A stretch of 64,000 nt of DNA from Actinoplanes oryzae (GTDB taxonomy: Bacteria; Actinomycetota; Actinomycetes; Mycobacteriales; Micromonosporaceae): NCBI RefSeq assembly GCF_030757795.1, contig NZ_JAUQWH010000022.1:1-64000 (forward strand), given 5' to 3'. Below the pieces are notes generated by a model. That model did not search any database, was not told the origin of the DNA, and saw only the letters and a program-made list of their open reading frames with translations. Each line of letters begins with the position of its first letter. Within the stretch, counting starts at the first letter, position 1. The translations under genes and the position numbers were made by a program. Positions 44,971 through 54,942 of the stretch are shown piece after piece.

Positions 44971-46227
44971 ATGACCGGTCGACCATCGGCCGCGCGTTCT
45001 CGTGGACTGCGCATCGTCCGACTGGCGAACTTCGTCTCACCCCGCTCCGGCGGTCTGCGGACCGCCCTGCGCCACCTCGGCGAGGGCTATCTGCGCGCCG
45101 GGCACTGGCCCATCCTGATCGTGCCGGGCAAGGAACACTCCGACGTGATGACCGAGCAGGGGCGTGTGATCACGCTCCCCGGCCAGCGGCTGCCCCGCAC
45201 GGGTGGCTATCGCGTCCTGGCCGGTCGCCGTCAGCTGAGCAAGCTGCTCGACGACCTGGCCCCGGACCGCATCGAGGTCTCCGACCGCTCCACGCTGGGC
45301 TGGACGGGCCGCTGGGCGCGCGAGCGCGGCGTCGGCTCGATGATGGTCTCGCACGAGAGCCTGGCGGGCCTGCTCGGCGTGTGGGGCATGCCGCACCGCG
45401 ACTCGCTCGCCGACCGGCTCAACGAGCGCACCGCCGAGACCTTCGACCAGATCGTCTGCACGACCGCCTTCGCCGCGGCCGAGTTCCGCCGGCTGGGAGT
45501 GCCCAACCTCATCGAGATCCCGCTCGGCGTGAACCTGCGCCAGTTCCACCCGAGCCGCCGCGACCCCGCCGTCCGCGCGCAGTATGCCCGGCCGGACGAG
45601 CTGCTCGTCGTCTTCTGCAGCCGGCTCTCCGCGGACAAGCGCCCCGAGCTCGCCGTGGACGCCGTCGCCGCCCTGCGCGCTGCCAAGGTGCCCGCCGTGC
45701 TCGTCATCGCGGGGGACGGCGCCCGGCGCACCTCCCTGGCCTACCGCTCCGCCCGCCTGCCGGTCCGCTTCGCGGGCCACATCACCGACCGGGATGCGGT
45801 GGCCGCGCTGCTCGCCAGCGCCGACGTCGCCGTCGCGCCCGGCCCCATCGAGACCTTCGGCCTGGCCGCCCTCGAGGCCCTCGCCTGCGGCACGCCGGTC
45901 GTGGTCAACGACGCCAGCGCGCTGCCCGAGGTCGTCGGCTCCGCGGGGCTGGCCGTGCCGGGCACCCCGGACGGCTTCGCGAACGGTGTCACCAGGCTCA
46001 TGGAGCGCCCCGAGGCCGAGCGCCGCGCCGAGGCACGGGCGCGCGCCGAGCTCTTCGGGTGGCCCCAGGCCGTCGAGGGCTTCCTGCGCGCGCACGGCGC
46101 CCAGCCGACGCTGCGGCCGCCGACGATGCCCGCCCGCCAGACCGCCCGTACGCTCAGGCCTGCTGTCCCGGCAGTCATCGCGGCCGCCACCGACGTGTGG
46201 GCGAGCGCCTCCAACAACCGGGCCTGA
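44971..46227 (+). CDS. Glycosyltransferase family 4
   Basis: This 418-residue GT-B glycosyltransferase has the acceptor-domain opening [28 protein letters not shown]. In the donor domain it shows VVFCSRLSADKRPELAVDAVAAL, VLVIAGDGARR and the E-x7-E region GPIETFGLAALEALACGTPVVVND. ATG at 44971 is chosen because GGAG lies 11 bp upstream. It interrupts the usual MBL-rph order found in mycobacteria. The acceptor is unknown; a cell-envelope glycolipid is likely. No membrane segment is seen. Confidence 0.87.
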   Translation: MTGRPSAARSRGLRIVRLANFVSPRSGGLRTALRHLGEGYLRAGHWPILIVPGKEHSDVMTEQGRVITLPGQRLPRTGGYRVLAGRRQLSKLLDDLAPDRIEVSDRSTLGWTGRWARERGVGSMMVSHESLAGLLGVWGMPHRDSLADRLNERTAETFDQIVCTTAFAAAEFRRLGVPNLIEIPLGVNLRQFHPSRRDPAVRAQYARPDELLVVFCSRLSADKRPELAVDAVAALRAAKVPAVLVIAGDGARRTSLAYRSARLPVRFAGHITDRDAVAALLASADVAVAPGPIETFGLAALEALACGTPVVVNDASALPEVVGSAGLAVPGTPDGFANGVTRLMERPEAERRAEARARAELFGWPQAVEGFLRAHGAQPTLRPPTMPARQTARTLRPAVPAVIAAATDVWASASNNRA

Positions 46228-46309
46228 CATCGATTCCTGCTTCATGGCCGTCTCCTTCGTGCCGTTCGATGCGTCAGGTCTAGCAGCGATCGGAGAGGGG
46301 CTCGGGAAG

Positions 46310-46348
46310 TTGTCCACAGGTGCGACCGAGCCCGGCAAGTTATCCACA
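46310..46348 (+). promoter_or_regulatory. Two DnaA boxes 30 bp apart upstream of rph
   Basis: TTGTCCACA (46310-46318) and TTATCCACA (46340-46348) are directly repeated DnaA boxes starting exactly 30 bp apart. They lie 40 bp upstream of the rph -10 element, with no replication-origin genes nearby. They could regulate rph-rdgB or titrate DnaA. Confidence 0.55.
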
Positions 46349-46387
46349 GGACGGGCACCCGGCGCGGCGGAGTGCTCGTCATCGGCC

Positions 46388-46393
46388 TAGGCT
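46388..46393 (+). promoter_or_regulatory. -10 element, leaderless start of rph
   Basis: TAGGCT is followed by CTTTGGC (7 nt) and then ATG at 46401, which matches the expected N terminus of RNase PH. Confidence 0.65.
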
Positions 46394-46400
46394 CTTTGGC

Positions 46401-47129
46401 ATGTCCCGTCCCGACGGCCGAGCGCCGGATCAACTCCGTCCCGTGACCTTGACCCGCAGGTGGAGCATGCATCCCGAGGGATCCGTGCTCGTCGAGTTCG
46501 GGAACACGCGCGTGCTCTGCACGGCGAGCGTCACCGAGGGCGTGCCGCGCTGGCGCAAGGGTTCCGGCCTGGGCTGGCTCACGGCCGAATATTCGATGCT
46601 GCCCCGCGCGACGAACACCCGCGGCGACCGGGAGAGCGTCAAGGGCAAGGTCGGCGGCCGCACCCAGGAGATCTCCCGGCTGATCGGGCGCAGCCTGCGG
46701 GCGAGCATCGACCTCAAGGCCCTCGGGGAGAATTCGATCGTCCTCGACTGCGACGTGTTGCAGGCCGACGGCGGCACCCGCACCGCCGCGATCACCGGCG
46801 CCTACGTGGCGCTGCACGACGCGGTGAGCTGGCTCGCGGACCGCAAGGCCCTCGCCGGCAAGCCGGCCGCGGTGCTGCACCGGTCCATCCAGGCGGTCAG
46901 CGTGGGCGTCATCGCGGGCGAGCCCCGCCTCGACCTCATGTACGAGGAGGATGTCGCCGCCGAGGTGGACATGAACGTCGTCTGCACCGGCGACGGCGAC
47001 TTCGTCGAGGTGCAGGGCACGGGCGAGGCGGGCATCTTCAATCGCGGCCAGCTGGACGACCTGCTGGACCTCGGCGTCCTGGGTTGCGCGGAGCTGGCGT
47101 CCGCCCAGCAGAAGGCGCTGGCATCGTGA
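46401..47129 (+). CDS. rph: Ribonuclease PH
   Basis: This 242-residue phosphorolytic 3'-5' exoribonuclease trims tRNA 3' ends and degrades structured RNA. Family motifs are [92 protein letters not shown] and [18 protein letters not shown]. The length is normal, and it acts as a hexameric ring in the cytosol. It overlaps rdgB by 4 bp (GTGA), the conserved rph-rdgB operon. Two DnaA boxes lie upstream of its promoter. Confidence 0.96.
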   Translation: MSRPDGRAPDQLRPVTLTRRWSMHPEGSVLVEFGNTRVLCTASVTEGVPRWRKGSGLGWLTAEYSMLPRATNTRGDRESVKGKVGGRTQEISRLIGRSLRASIDLKALGENSIVLDCDVLQADGGTRTAAITGAYVALHDAVSWLADRKALAGKPAAVLHRSIQAVSVGVIAGEPRLDLMYEEDVAAEVDMNVVCTGDGDFVEVQGTGEAGIFNRGQLDDLLDLGVLGCAELASAQQKALAS

Positions 47130-47740
47130 GCGCCCGCCTGCTGCTGGCCACCGGCAACAAGAAGAAGCTCGTCGAGCTCCAGCGCATCCTCGACGCATCG
47201 CTTGGCCTCGGCGGGGTCGAGCTGGTCGGCCTCGGCGACTTCCCGGACTACCCCGACGTGCCCGAGACGGGCCTGACCTTCGGCGAAAACGCCCTGATCA
47301 AGGCCCGCGAGGGCGCCTCCCGCACCGGCCTGCCCACGGTCGCCGACGACTCGGGCATCGCCGTCGACGCGCTCAACGGCATGCCCGGCGTCTTCAGCGC
47401 CCGCTGGTCGGGCCGGCACGGCGACGACAACGCCAACCTCGACCTGCTCCTGAGCCAGATCTCCGACGTCCCCGACGAGCACCGCGCCGGCGCCTTCGTC
47501 TGCGCGGCCGCCCTGGTCCTGCCCAACGGCCGCGAGCACCTGGTCGAGGGCCGCCAGCCGGGCCGCATCCTCCGCTCCCGCCGGGGCACGGGCGGCTTCG
47601 GCTACGACCCGATCTTCCTGGGCGACGGGCAGGATCGCACCAACGCCGAGCTGAGCCCCGCCGAGAAGGACGCCATCAGCCACCGCGGCAAGGCCTTCCG
47701 CGAGCTGGCCAAGGTCATCGCCAAGGAGCTCCCCCGCTGA
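47126..47740 (+). CDS. rdgB: Non-canonical purine NTP pyrophosphatase (RdgB/HAM1)
   Basis: This 204-residue house-cleaning enzyme hydrolyses ITP, dITP and XTP to monophosphates, preventing their incorporation into DNA and RNA. Motifs include [79 protein letters not shown] and [18 protein letters not shown]. The GTG start overlaps the rph stop. It is followed directly by a 49-52-bp tandem-repeat array. Confidence 0.95.
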   Translation: MSARLLLATGNKKKLVELQRILDASLGLGGVELVGLGDFPDYPDVPETGLTFGENALIKAREGASRTGLPTVADDSGIAVDALNGMPGVFSARWSGRHGDDNANLDLLLSQISDVPDEHRAGAFVCAAALVLPNGREHLVEGRQPGRILRSRRGTGGFGYDPIFLGDGQDRTNAELSPAEKDAISHRGKAFRELAKVIAKELPR

Positions 47741-48219
47741 GCCGCCCCGCCCGGCGGCGCACAACCACGCTCGCCGGGCTCCTCCGTTGGGCCGGGCTGC
47801 CGGCGGCGCATAACCACGCTCGCCGGGCTCCTCCGTTGGGTTGGCCCGCCCGGCGGCGCATAAACCACGCTCGCTGGGTTTCTCCGTTGGGCCGGGCTGC
47901 CCGGCGGCGCATAACCCCACGCTCGCCGGGCTTCTCCGTTGGGCCGGGCCGGCCGGCGGCGCATGGATGGGCGCGACGGTCATTGCGGTTGCCGGCGCCG
48001 AGTGCCTTGGCCTGACCGGGCTCGCCGGGCGCGGCGGTGTGGTTGAGGGCGCGGTGGCTTGGTCCGGCCTCGCCGTCGCCGAGCGCGGGGTCAACGGGCC
48101 TGTCCTGGGTTGACGGTCGTTGGGGCCGTTGGGGCGGGGCCGGCTGTGGGGCGGGTGCCGCGTCTTTCCGTGGCTGCCGACAGTTGATCTTCGGGGAGGC
48201 CGGCGGTGGAGGGAGCGCG
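47741..48219. repeat. Intergenic region with 49-52-bp tandem repeats
   Basis: Four full copies and one partial copy of a 49-52-bp unit start at 47751, 47800, 47850, 47901 and 47953, each opening with CCGGCGGCGC and containing ACGCTCGCCGGGC and CTCCGTTGGG. Parts of the unit resemble the 28-bp repeats at 5086. The remaining sequence to 48219 is G-rich and non-coding. Confidence 0.9.
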
Positions 48220-49185
48220 GTGGTCGAGGCCTTGTTCGGGGAGCTGAGCGTCGAGCAGGTGCGGGAGGCGAGTTCCGCTTGGGGCACTTCCGACTTGCTG
48301 GCAGCGTTCGATCGGTATCGGGACTATCGGACCGCCGCCGAGTGGAATGGGCTGGTGCGGGTCTGTGAGGCTCTGGCGGTTGTCGGCTGGGGTGAGCGGG
48401 AGCCCGTCGAGGCGTTTGCCGAGCGGTGGATCAACGGGTCTTTTTACACCCAGCTTCGGAATCGGCAGTTCGAGGTCGTGCTCGGCAGCGATCAGCGCTG
48501 GGACAAGCAGGGCAACAGCTTCGTCCTGGCAGATGATGCTTCGAGCCTGAGCGACGGCGCCGGGGAACGTGATGACGTCGGGCGAGGCGTCGGTGCCGGG
48601 AAGAGTGACAGTGCCGGGAGGAGCAACGGTGCCGGCGACCACGTGGTGGTCGGCGCGGCGACCGGGTTGGCGTCGCAGCGGATTCCGTTGGCTTCCAGTC
48701 CGGTGCGGCTGGTGCGGTCGAGTGGCTGCCAGGTCGAGGCCAAGCCGTTCGCCGAGGAGGTCGTGCGGCTGCGGGAGCTGCTTGATCGGCGGCTTGCGAA
48801 GCCTTACGGTCCCGGGTTCGGCAGCCTCGGCATCCGTCTCCACTTCAGTCATCCGGCGAGCGGGCGGGCGCCGGGCGCCGAGTACTTCCATGAGGTGATC
48901 GGGGCGGTGTCGGTGCCCGGCGCCAAGGCCTATGTGCGGCCGCGGCTCGAGGTCGGCCGGTTCTCGCTGCATCGGGGCGAGCTTGTGTGCACTGCCGTTC
49001 GGCACTACACGGATGCGGAGGCCCGGGCGGATCTCGCCGAGCAGAAGCGGGGCTTCGCCGAGGACTTCGACGCGGCGCTCGACGACCTGGCCAGGCGGCT
49101 GCGTCGTCGAGCACCGGGCTACCGCATCGCCGACCTGCGCGCCGATGCCGCCGAGGCGCTGAGTGAGTGGCTCCGAAAGCCGTGA
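48220..49185 (+). CDS. Hypothetical protein, unrecognised, with low-complexity linker
   Basis: I do not recognise this 321-residue protein. The first ~110 residues look globular and helical (LSVEQVREASSAWGTSDLLAAFDRY; VRVCEALAVVGWGEREPVEAF; FYTQLRNRQFEVVLGSDQRWDKQGN). A Gly/Ala/Ser/Asp linker (~110-145, with GAGKSDSAGRSNGAGD) follows. A C-terminal region (~165-320) is rich in Arg/Glu helices, with FAEEVVRLRELLDRRLAKPYGPGFGSLGIRLHFSH and VRPRLEVGRFSLHRGELVCTAVRHY. GTG at 48220 has GGAGGG upstream. No signal or membrane segment is present. The linker is encoded by decayed repeats like the spacers on either side. Confidence 0.6.
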   Translation: MVEALFGELSVEQVREASSAWGTSDLLAAFDRYRDYRTAAEWNGLVRVCEALAVVGWGEREPVEAFAERWINGSFYTQLRNRQFEVVLGSDQRWDKQGNSFVLADDASSLSDGAGERDDVGRGVGAGKSDSAGRSNGAGDHVVVGAATGLASQRIPLASSPVRLVRSSGCQVEAKPFAEEVVRLRELLDRRLAKPYGPGFGSLGIRLHFSHPASGRAPGAEYFHEVIGAVSVPGAKAYVRPRLEVGRFSLHRGELVCTAVRHYTDAEARADLAEQKRGFAEDFDAALDDLARRLRRRAPGYRIADLRADAAEALSEWLRKP

Positions 49186-49340
49186 CGGGAGCCCGTGACG
49201 GAAGCCCGACGGAAGCCCGTGACGGGAGCCCGACCGAAGTCGTGACGGAAGCCCGACGAGAGCCCCGACGAGAGCCGTGAGGGGAACGATCCAGCGCGTC
49301 GTCGGCCGCCGCATTCCCACGTGACGAGCCCGTGAGGCGG
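49186..49340. repeat. Short-period repeats between convergent genes
   Basis: About 95 bp after the stop consist of 10-13-bp words of the type GTGACGGRAGCCC, repeated six or more times with drift. No gene is visible. Confidence 0.7.
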
Positions 49341-50234
49341 TCAGGGGGCGGGGTGGGGGACTGAGCCGATCAGGGCGGTTCGTGTGGTTCGGATGACGAG
49401 GTCGTTGCGCTGGGGGAGGGCGGCCAGCAGGCGGTCCAGGGTGTGGCTTTCCTCGGCGGTCAGCCGGTCGCCGACCTGCTCGGCCACCCGCCCGAAGACC
49501 GCTGCCGCATACTTCCCGCCGGCCGGCGGCAGCGGCGCGTCGACGGAGATGTTCAGCACTCGGTCGGTGACGGTGAAGCCCGCCTTCTCCAGCAGGTGAC
49601 GCCAGTCGGCGCCCATGTGCGGGAGGTGTTCGGCGCGTGCCTGGGCCTGGAGCTCCTGGGTGCGGGCTTCCAGGGCTCGTTCCGCCGGGTCCGCCGACTC
49701 CGGCAGGAACCACGGCATGCCGTCCAGCTCCATCACGGCGAGCACTCCGCCGGGAGCCAGCGCGGCGCGCACCGATTCGAGCACGCGGACCGGCTCCGCC
49801 AAGTGGTGCAGGGATCCCGAGGCCCACACCAGGTCGGCTTCCCCGACGGCGGGCCAGCCCTCGTCCAGGTTGGCGACCACGGGTTGCACACGCTCCTGCA
49901 GGCCGAGCTCGTGTGCGCGGCCGGTCAGCCGGTCGAGCATCGCCCGGTCGGCGTCGACTGCCGTCACGCTCGCCGCCGGGAAGCGCCGGAGCAGTGCGAA
50001 CGCCCCGGCTCCGGTGCCGCTGCCCAGATCCAGGATGCGGCGGACCGGGCGGTCGCCCGCCTGCTGGGCGATCCAAGCTGTCACCTCGTCCACGTACGCC
50101 CCCAGCACCTCCGCATCGAGGTCCAGCACCGTGGACAACGACCCCGAGTCGCCGTGCCCGTGCGAAGAACCATGGTGGTGGTGCCCGTGTGGAGCGTGGT
50201 GGGAGGAAGGGCTGGGGGAATGCGACTGACTCAT
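49341..50234 (-). CDS. SAM-dependent methyltransferase with His-rich N terminus
   Basis: The 297-residue class I methyltransferase has SAM motif I ILDLGSGTGAGAFALL (~67-82), the acidic loop VTAVDADRAMLDRL, motif II DLVWASGSLHHLAEP and post-I features FTVTDRVLNISVD. The first 33 residues are unusual: a His/Gly/Ser stretch with HHAPHGHHHHGSSHGHG, which could bind nickel, zinc or copper. ATG at 50234 is chosen at the start of this stretch; 48 bp separate it from the divergent XRE-cupin regulator. The substrate is unknown. Confidence 0.82.
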   Translation of the reverse strand: MSQSHSPSPSSHHAPHGHHHHGSSHGHGDSGSLSTVLDLDAEVLGAYVDEVTAWIAQQAGDRPVRRILDLGSGTGAGAFALLRRFPAASVTAVDADRAMLDRLTGRAHELGLQERVQPVVANLDEGWPAVGEADLVWASGSLHHLAEPVRVLESVRAALAPGGVLAVMELDGMPWFLPESADPAERALEARTQELQAQARAEHLPHMGADWRHLLEKAGFTVTDRVLNISVDAPLPPAGGKYAAAVFGRVAEQVGDRLTAEESHTLDRLLAALPQRNDLVIRTTRTALIGSVPHPAP

Positions 50235-50268
50235 GCCCCGACGGTACGCCCGCGTTGCTCGACGGGCA

Positions 50269-50291
50269 TACAATCTTGCGTATGAAGCAAG
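50269..50291 (+). promoter_or_regulatory. Leaderless promoter and candidate autoregulatory operator of the XRE-cupin gene
   Basis: The -10 TACAAT (50269-50274) lies 7 nt before ATG 50282. An inverted repeat, CTTGC-N7-GCAAG (50275-50291), spans the start codon, well placed for a dimeric HTH protein to block initiation and also the divergent methyltransferase promoter. Confidence 0.5.
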
Positions 50292-50833
50292 ACGGCGATG
50301 TCGACGGCCTCGTGCGGGCCCGGCTGCGGACGCTCCGGCTGGCGCGCGGCTGGTCTCTCGACGACCTCGCCGCCCGCAGTCATCTCAGCCCCTCGACGCT
50401 GAGCCGCATCGAGACCGGGCATCGGCGGATCGGGCTCGATCAGCTCACCGCCCTGGCCCGGACGCTGGGCGTCAGCCTCGACGAGCTGGTCCGCCCCGAC
50501 GGCGACGACGACGTGGTGATCCGCCCGCTGCACAACCCCGAACGCAATCAGACCGTCTGGCGGCTCTCCAACGAGCCGCACCAGAGCGTCGCCAAGGTGC
50601 GCGTCGACGGCCCCGCGCCCCGTGACACCCGGGTCCATCCGGGGCGCGACTGGTTCCTGGTGCTCTCGGGCACCGTCGAGCTGATCCTCGGCGACCGGCT
50701 CATCGTGGTCGAGACCGGCCAGGCCGCCTCCTTCTCGACGATGACACCGCACGCCTTCGGCTCCCGCAACGGCCCCGCCGAGATCCTCGCCGTCCTCGAC
50801 CACGACGGCAGCCGCACCCACGTCCACGACTGA
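50282..50833 (+). CDS. XRE-family HTH regulator with C-terminal cupin domain
   Basis: The 183-residue regulator has an N-terminal Cro/CI-type helix-turn-helix (VRARLRTLRLARGWSLDDLAARSHLSPSTLSRIETGHRRIGLDQLTALARTLGVSLDELV, ~11-70). A C-terminal cupin sensor (~95-180) follows, with HPGRDWFLVLSGTVELILGDRLIVVETGQAASFSTMTPHAFGS. Regulators of this layout sense small molecules and often control adjacent genes. The divergent methyltransferase is therefore the likely target. It is leaderless. Confidence 0.9.
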   Translation: MKQDGDVDGLVRARLRTLRLARGWSLDDLAARSHLSPSTLSRIETGHRRIGLDQLTALARTLGVSLDELVRPDGDDDVVIRPLHNPERNQTVWRLSNEPHQSVAKVRVDGPAPRDTRVHPGRDWFLVLSGTVELILGDRLIVVETGQAASFSTMTPHAFGSRNGPAEILAVLDHDGSRTHVHD

Positions 50834-50990
50834 GTGCCGCGACTGCCTGAAAGCACGCCCGGAGGGAAGCGCCTGAGGGCTGTGACTGCCTGAAAGCACG
50901 CCCGGGAGGGAAGCGGCTGAGGGCCGCGACTGCCGAAGCACGCCCGGGAGGGAAGCAACGGAAGGCCGCACCCACGTCCACGGCTGAAGG
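50834..50990. repeat. About 45-bp tandem repeats between convergent genes
   Basis: Three copies of a ~45-bp unit containing CGACTGCC, AAGCACGCCCGGGAGGGAAG and a CTGAGGG end fill the gap between the XRE-cupin gene and hutH. No terminator with a T-tract is seen. Confidence 0.8.
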
Positions 50991-52526
50991 TCAGGAAAGC
51001 GCCCCCACAGCGGACTCGATCGAAGCGCGCAGCGCCCTGCCCGACACCGCTGCCCGGGCCTGCTCCAGCACCGGCGCCAGGAAAAGGTCCGGCCCCGGCG
51101 TCCCGGCGAAGGGCTCGAAGGCGGACACCGCGGCGCGCCCCGCCGGCGAGGGCGTCAAGGGCGCCCGCAACTGCAGCCCCCGTACGCCGGAAAGCAGCTC
51201 CACCGCCAGCAGACTGCTCAGATTGTCCAGCACGGTCCGCAGCTTCTTCGCCGCCGCCCACCCCATCGACACGTGGTCTTCCTGCATGCCGCTGGTCGGC
51301 AGCGAGTCCACCGACGCCGGCGCCGCCAGCCGCCGATTTTCCGCGACGATGCCCGCGGCCGTGTATTGCGCGATCATCAGCCCCGAGTTGACGCCCGCGT
51401 CCGGGGACAGGAACGGCGGCAGCTCCCGGTTGCGCGTCACGTCGAGCAGCCTGTCGACGCGCCGCTCGGAGATGGCGCCGACCTCGGCGGCCGCGATGGC
51501 CAGATAGTCGGCGGCGAAGCCCAGCGGCGCCCCGTGGAAGTTGCCCGTCGACTCCACCCGCCCGTCGGTGAGCACCACGGGGTTGTCCACCACAGAGACG
51601 AGCTCACGCGACGCCGTCAGCCGTACGAAATCGAGGGTGTCCCGCGCCGCCCCCGCAACCTGTGGCGCGCATCGCATGGAATAGGCGTCCTGCACCGCGT
51701 GTGCGAGGTCGTCGCGGTGCGAGTCCATGATGGCCGAGCCCTGCAGCAGCCGGTGGATGTTGGCCGCCGACGCCGCCTGACCCGGGTGGGGGCGGATCGC
51801 GTGCAGCTCCGGCAGGAACGGGCGCTCCGAGCCGAGCATCGCCTCGATCGCCAGGGCCGCTGTGACGTCGGCCATGGTGAAGAGGTGCGCCGCGTCGTCG
51901 ATGGCGAGCAGGAGCATGCCGAGCATGCCGTCCGTGCCGTTGATGAGCGCGAGCCCCTCCTTGGCGGTCAGCGCCAGCGGCGACAGGCCGGCCGCGTGCA
52001 GCGCGTCGGGCGCCGACACCCGCGCGCCGTCCTTGCCGAGCACCCAGCCCTCGCCGAGCAGCACGAGCGCGCAGTGCGCAAGGGGAGCAAGGTCACCCGA
52101 TGCGCCGAGCGAGCCGTGCTCCGGCACCCACGGCGTGATGTCGTGGTTGAGCAGGTCGACGAGCCCCTGCGCCAGCGCGGGGCGGACCCCGGACAACCCC
52201 AGGGCCAGCGACCGTACGCGCAGCAGCATCATCGCCCGCACCACCTCGCGCGGCATCGGGGCGCCCACCCCGGCCGCGTGGGAGCGAATGAGCGCATGCT
52301 GCAACTCCGAGCGCCGCGCCGGGGCGATCGACGTGTTGGCGAGCGCGCCGAAGCCGGTCGACACGCCGTACACCGGTCGGCCGGAGGCTTCGATGCCGTC
52401 CACGATGCTCCGGCTGCGCGCCATGGCGTCGACGGCGGCTCCCGCGATCTCGATGCGCGCATCGTGGCGGGCGACCGCGACGACGTCGGCGGCGCTGACT
52501 CCGGTGACCTGGACTGTGACGTTCAT
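50991..52526 (-). CDS. hutH: Histidine ammonia-lyase
   Basis: This 511-residue aromatic-amino-acid lyase converts histidine to urocanate and ammonia using the self-made MIO cofactor. The MIO triad is in [14 protein letters not shown] (~138-151). Other features are [19 protein letters not shown] near the N terminus, [18 protein letters not shown] and [15 protein letters not shown]. It is the last gene of the operon and overlaps hutI by 4 bp (ATGA). The length is typical. ATG at 52526 is supported by this overlap and by homology of the N terminus. Confidence 0.96.
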   Translation of the reverse strand: MNVTVQVTGVSAADVVAVARHDARIEIAGAAVDAMARSRSIVDGIEASGRPVYGVSTGFGALANTSIAPARRSELQHALIRSHAAGVGAPMPREVVRAMMLLRVRSLALGLSGVRPALAQGLVDLLNHDITPWVPEHGSLGASGDLAPLAHCALVLLGEGWVLGKDGARVSAPDALHAAGLSPLALTAKEGLALINGTDGMLGMLLLAIDDAAHLFTMADVTAALAIEAMLGSERPFLPELHAIRPHPGQAASAANIHRLLQGSAIMDSHRDDLAHAVQDAYSMRCAPQVAGAARDTLDFVRLTASRELVSVVDNPVVLTDGRVESTGNFHGAPLGFAADYLAIAAAEVGAISERRVDRLLDVTRNRELPPFLSPDAGVNSGLMIAQYTAAGIVAENRRLAAPASVDSLPTSGMQEDHVSMGWAAAKKLRTVLDNLSSLLAVELLSGVRGLQLRAPLTPSPAGRAAVSAFEPFAGTPGPDLFLAPVLEQARAAVSGRALRASIESAVGALS

Positions 52527-53671
52527 TGCGGCACTCCGTTGTGCAGAACTTGGTGGATCAGGGGGACACCGGGCCGGTAGGCCAGATGCAGGAACGTCGG
52601 GGCGTCGAGCAGCACGAGGTCCGCCCGCGCCCCGGGGCGCAACACGCCGATGTCGTCGCGCCGCAGGCTCCGCGCGCCGCCCGCGGTCGCTGCCCACAGG
52701 GCCTCCTCGGGGGCAAGACCCATCTCCCGTACGGCCAGAGCCACGCAGAACGGCATCGACGACGTGTACGACGAGCCGGGGTTGCAGTCCGTCGCCAGCG
52801 CCACGGTGACACCGGCGTCGACCAGCCCGCGCGCGTCCGGATACGGCGACCGCGTCGAGAACTCGGCCCCGGGCAGCAGCGTCGCGACGGTGTCCGAGCC
52901 GGCGAGCGCGTCGATGTCCGCGGGGCTCAGATGCGTACAGTGGTCGGCACTCGCCGCGCCCAGCTCCACCGCGAGCTGCACGCCCGGCCCGGCCGTCAGC
53001 TGGTTGGTGTGCACGCGCAGTGCGAGGCCGGCCTTGGCGCCCGCGGTCAGGATCGCCCGCGTCTGGTCGCCGTCGAAGGCGCCGCGCTCGCAGAAGACGT
53101 CGATCCACCGCGCGTACGGCGCCGCGGCCGCCAGCATCGGCCCGGTGACCAGGGACACGTACTCGTCCGGCCGGTCCAGGTATTCGGCCGGCACCACGTG
53201 CGCGCCCAGGAACGTGGTCTCCGGCGTGAGCGAACGCGCGATGCGCAAGGAGCGCGCCTCGTCGTCGACGTTCAGCCCGTACCCGGACTTGATCTCCACC
53301 GTGGTCGTGCCCTGCCGCAGCATCTCCGCGACCAGCCGGCCCGCGGCGGCTCGCAACTCGGCGTCCGAGGCGGCCCGGGTGGCGGCGACGGTCGTCCGGA
53401 TGCCCCCGCCGGTGTACGACTCGCCGGCCATCCGCGCCGCGAACTCGGCGGCCCGGTCCCCGGCGAACACCAGGTGCGCGTGGCTGTCCACGAAGCCCGG
53501 GATCACGGCGCGGCCCGCGGCGTCGATGCGCCGGTCGGCGGCGGGGGCGTGGGCGGCCGGGCCGATCCAGGCGATCCGCTCGCCGTCGAGGACCACGGCA
53601 GCGTCGTGCAGCGTGCCGAGCTCACCGTCCTGCGTGGTCAGCTCGCCGATGTTGGTGATGAGCACGGTCAC
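52523..53671 (-). CDS. hutI: Imidazolonepropionase
   Basis: This 382-residue metal-dependent amidohydrolase opens 4-imidazolone-5-propionate to N-formimino-L-glutamate. It has the metal-binding HxH in [18 protein letters not shown] (~59-76), [47 protein letters not shown] and [16 protein letters not shown]. It overlaps both neighbours by 4 bp, so translation is coupled from hutF to hutH. Confidence 0.95.
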   Translation of the reverse strand: MTVLITNIGELTTQDGELGTLHDAAVVLDGERIAWIGPAAHAPAADRRIDAAGRAVIPGFVDSHAHLVFAGDRAAEFAARMAGESYTGGGIRTTVAATRAASDAELRAAAGRLVAEMLRQGTTTVEIKSGYGLNVDDEARSLRIARSLTPETTFLGAHVVPAEYLDRPDEYVSLVTGPMLAAAAPYARWIDVFCERGAFDGDQTRAILTAGAKAGLALRVHTNQLTAGPGVQLAVELGAASADHCTHLSPADIDALAGSDTVATLLPGAEFSTRSPYPDARGLVDAGVTVALATDCNPGSSYTSSMPFCVALAVREMGLAPEEALWAATAGGARSLRRDDIGVLRPGARADLVLLDAPTFLHLAYRPGVPLIHQVLHNGVPQ

Positions 53672-54942
53672 GCCAGCACCTCCCGCAACGCGGCGGGCAC
53701 GTCGAGTGTCGTGTGACGTCCGTCCTTGACGATGTGCCGCCCGTCCGCGATCACGTCCGTCACGTCCGCACCCGTGGCCGCGAAGACGATCCCCGTGGGG
53801 TCCGCGCCGGCCGTACGGACCGAATCAAGGGTGATCGCGACCAGGTCCGCCCGCGCGCCCACCTCGATGCGGCCGGCGTCCGCCCAGCCCAGCGCGGCGT
53901 GCGCGGACGCGGCGGCGATCAGTTCGGCGGGGGAGAAGTGCCCGCGCCGCCGGGTGGCCAGCCGCTCGTCCAGCTCCATGCCCCGCGCCTCCTCGAACAT
54001 GTCGATCACCGCGTGGCTGTCGCTGCCCAGGCTCAGCGGCACGCCCGCGCCGGCCAGCCGGCGGCCGGGCCCGATGCCGTCGGCGAGGTCGCGTTCGGTG
54101 GTCGGGCACAGGCAGACCCCGGTGCCGGTGGAGGCGAGGAGCTCGACGTCGTGGTCGGTGAGGTGCGTCGCATGGACGGCGGTCGTGCCGGGCCCGAGGA
54201 TCCCGTGGCGGTGCAGCAGCTCGGTCGGGGTGCAGCCGTGGACGGCCAGGCACGCCTCGTTCTCGGCCGGCTGCTCGGAGAGGTGGATGTGCAGCGGCGC
54301 CCGGCCGGCGAGCTTGCCGAGCACGTCGGCCGGCACCGCGCGTACCGAATGGAGGGCCGCGCCGATGATCGCGTGATCGGCCGCACCGAGTGCGCTCACC
54401 CGCGTGAGCCAGCTGTCGGCGTCGCCGTCGCTGAATCGGCGCTGCACCCCGGCGGGCGGCGCGCCCTCCACACTGGACGTCAGATAGAGCGTGTCCAGCA
54501 GCGTGATCCGGATCCCGGCGTCGGCGGCGGCGGCGACGAGAGCCGAGCCCATCGCGTTCGGATCGGGGTAGGGCCGGCCGTCCGGATCATGGTGCAGGTA
54601 ATGGAACTCACCCACCGCCGTGATGCCGGTCAGGGCCATCTCGCCGTAGACCGCCCGGGCCAGCGCGTAGTACGAGTCGGGATCCAGCCGGCCCGCGACC
54701 TCGTACATCCGTTCACGCCACGTCCAGAAGCTGCCCCGATCGTCGTACGTCCGCCCGCGCAGCGCCCGATGAAAGGCGTGCGAATGCGCGTTGGCAAAAC
54801 CGGGCAGCACGAGCCCCTCGAGGCGCGTGCCGTCCGGCGCGGAGCCGGGCTCGACGGCGGTGAACCGCCCGCCGGCGACCTCCAGGCGGACGTCCCGGCG
54901 TACCTGTCCGTCGATCCACGCGGCGGAAGCGAAGTACCTCAT
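53668..54942 (-). CDS. hutF: Formimidoylglutamate deiminase
   Basis: This 424-residue amidohydrolase converts N-formimino-glutamate to N-formyl-glutamate plus ammonia. Family features are [38 protein letters not shown] (~49-85), [50 protein letters not shown] and [26 protein letters not shown]. Its presence implies the five-step hut route that ends in N-formylglutamate hydrolysis. It overlaps the M20 gene upstream and hutI downstream by 4 bp each. Confidence 0.94.
   Translation of the reverse strand: MRYFASAAWIDGQVRRDVRLEVAGGRFTAVEPGSAPDGTRLEGLVLPGFANAHSHAFHRALRGRTYDDRGSFWTWRERMYEVAGRLDPDSYYALARAVYGEMALTGITAVGEFHYLHHDPDGRPYPDPNAMGSALVAAAADAGIRITLLDTLYLTSSVEGAPPAGVQRRFSDGDADSWLTRVSALGAADHAIIGAALHSVRAVPADVLGKLAGRAPLHIHLSEQPAENEACLAVHGCTPTELLHRHGILGPGTTAVHATHLTDHDVELLASTGTGVCLCPTTERDLADGIGPGRRLAGAGVPLSLGSDSHAVIDMFEEARGMELDERLATRRRGHFSPAELIAAASAHAALGWADAGRIEVGARADLVAITLDSVRTAGADPTGIVFAATGADVTDVIADGRHIVKDGRHTTLDVPAALREVLA

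Noticed and set aside
46310-46348. The DnaA boxes as a chromosomal origin
   Set aside because: Only two boxes are present, with no AT-rich unwinding region and no dnaA, dnaN or gyr genes nearby.
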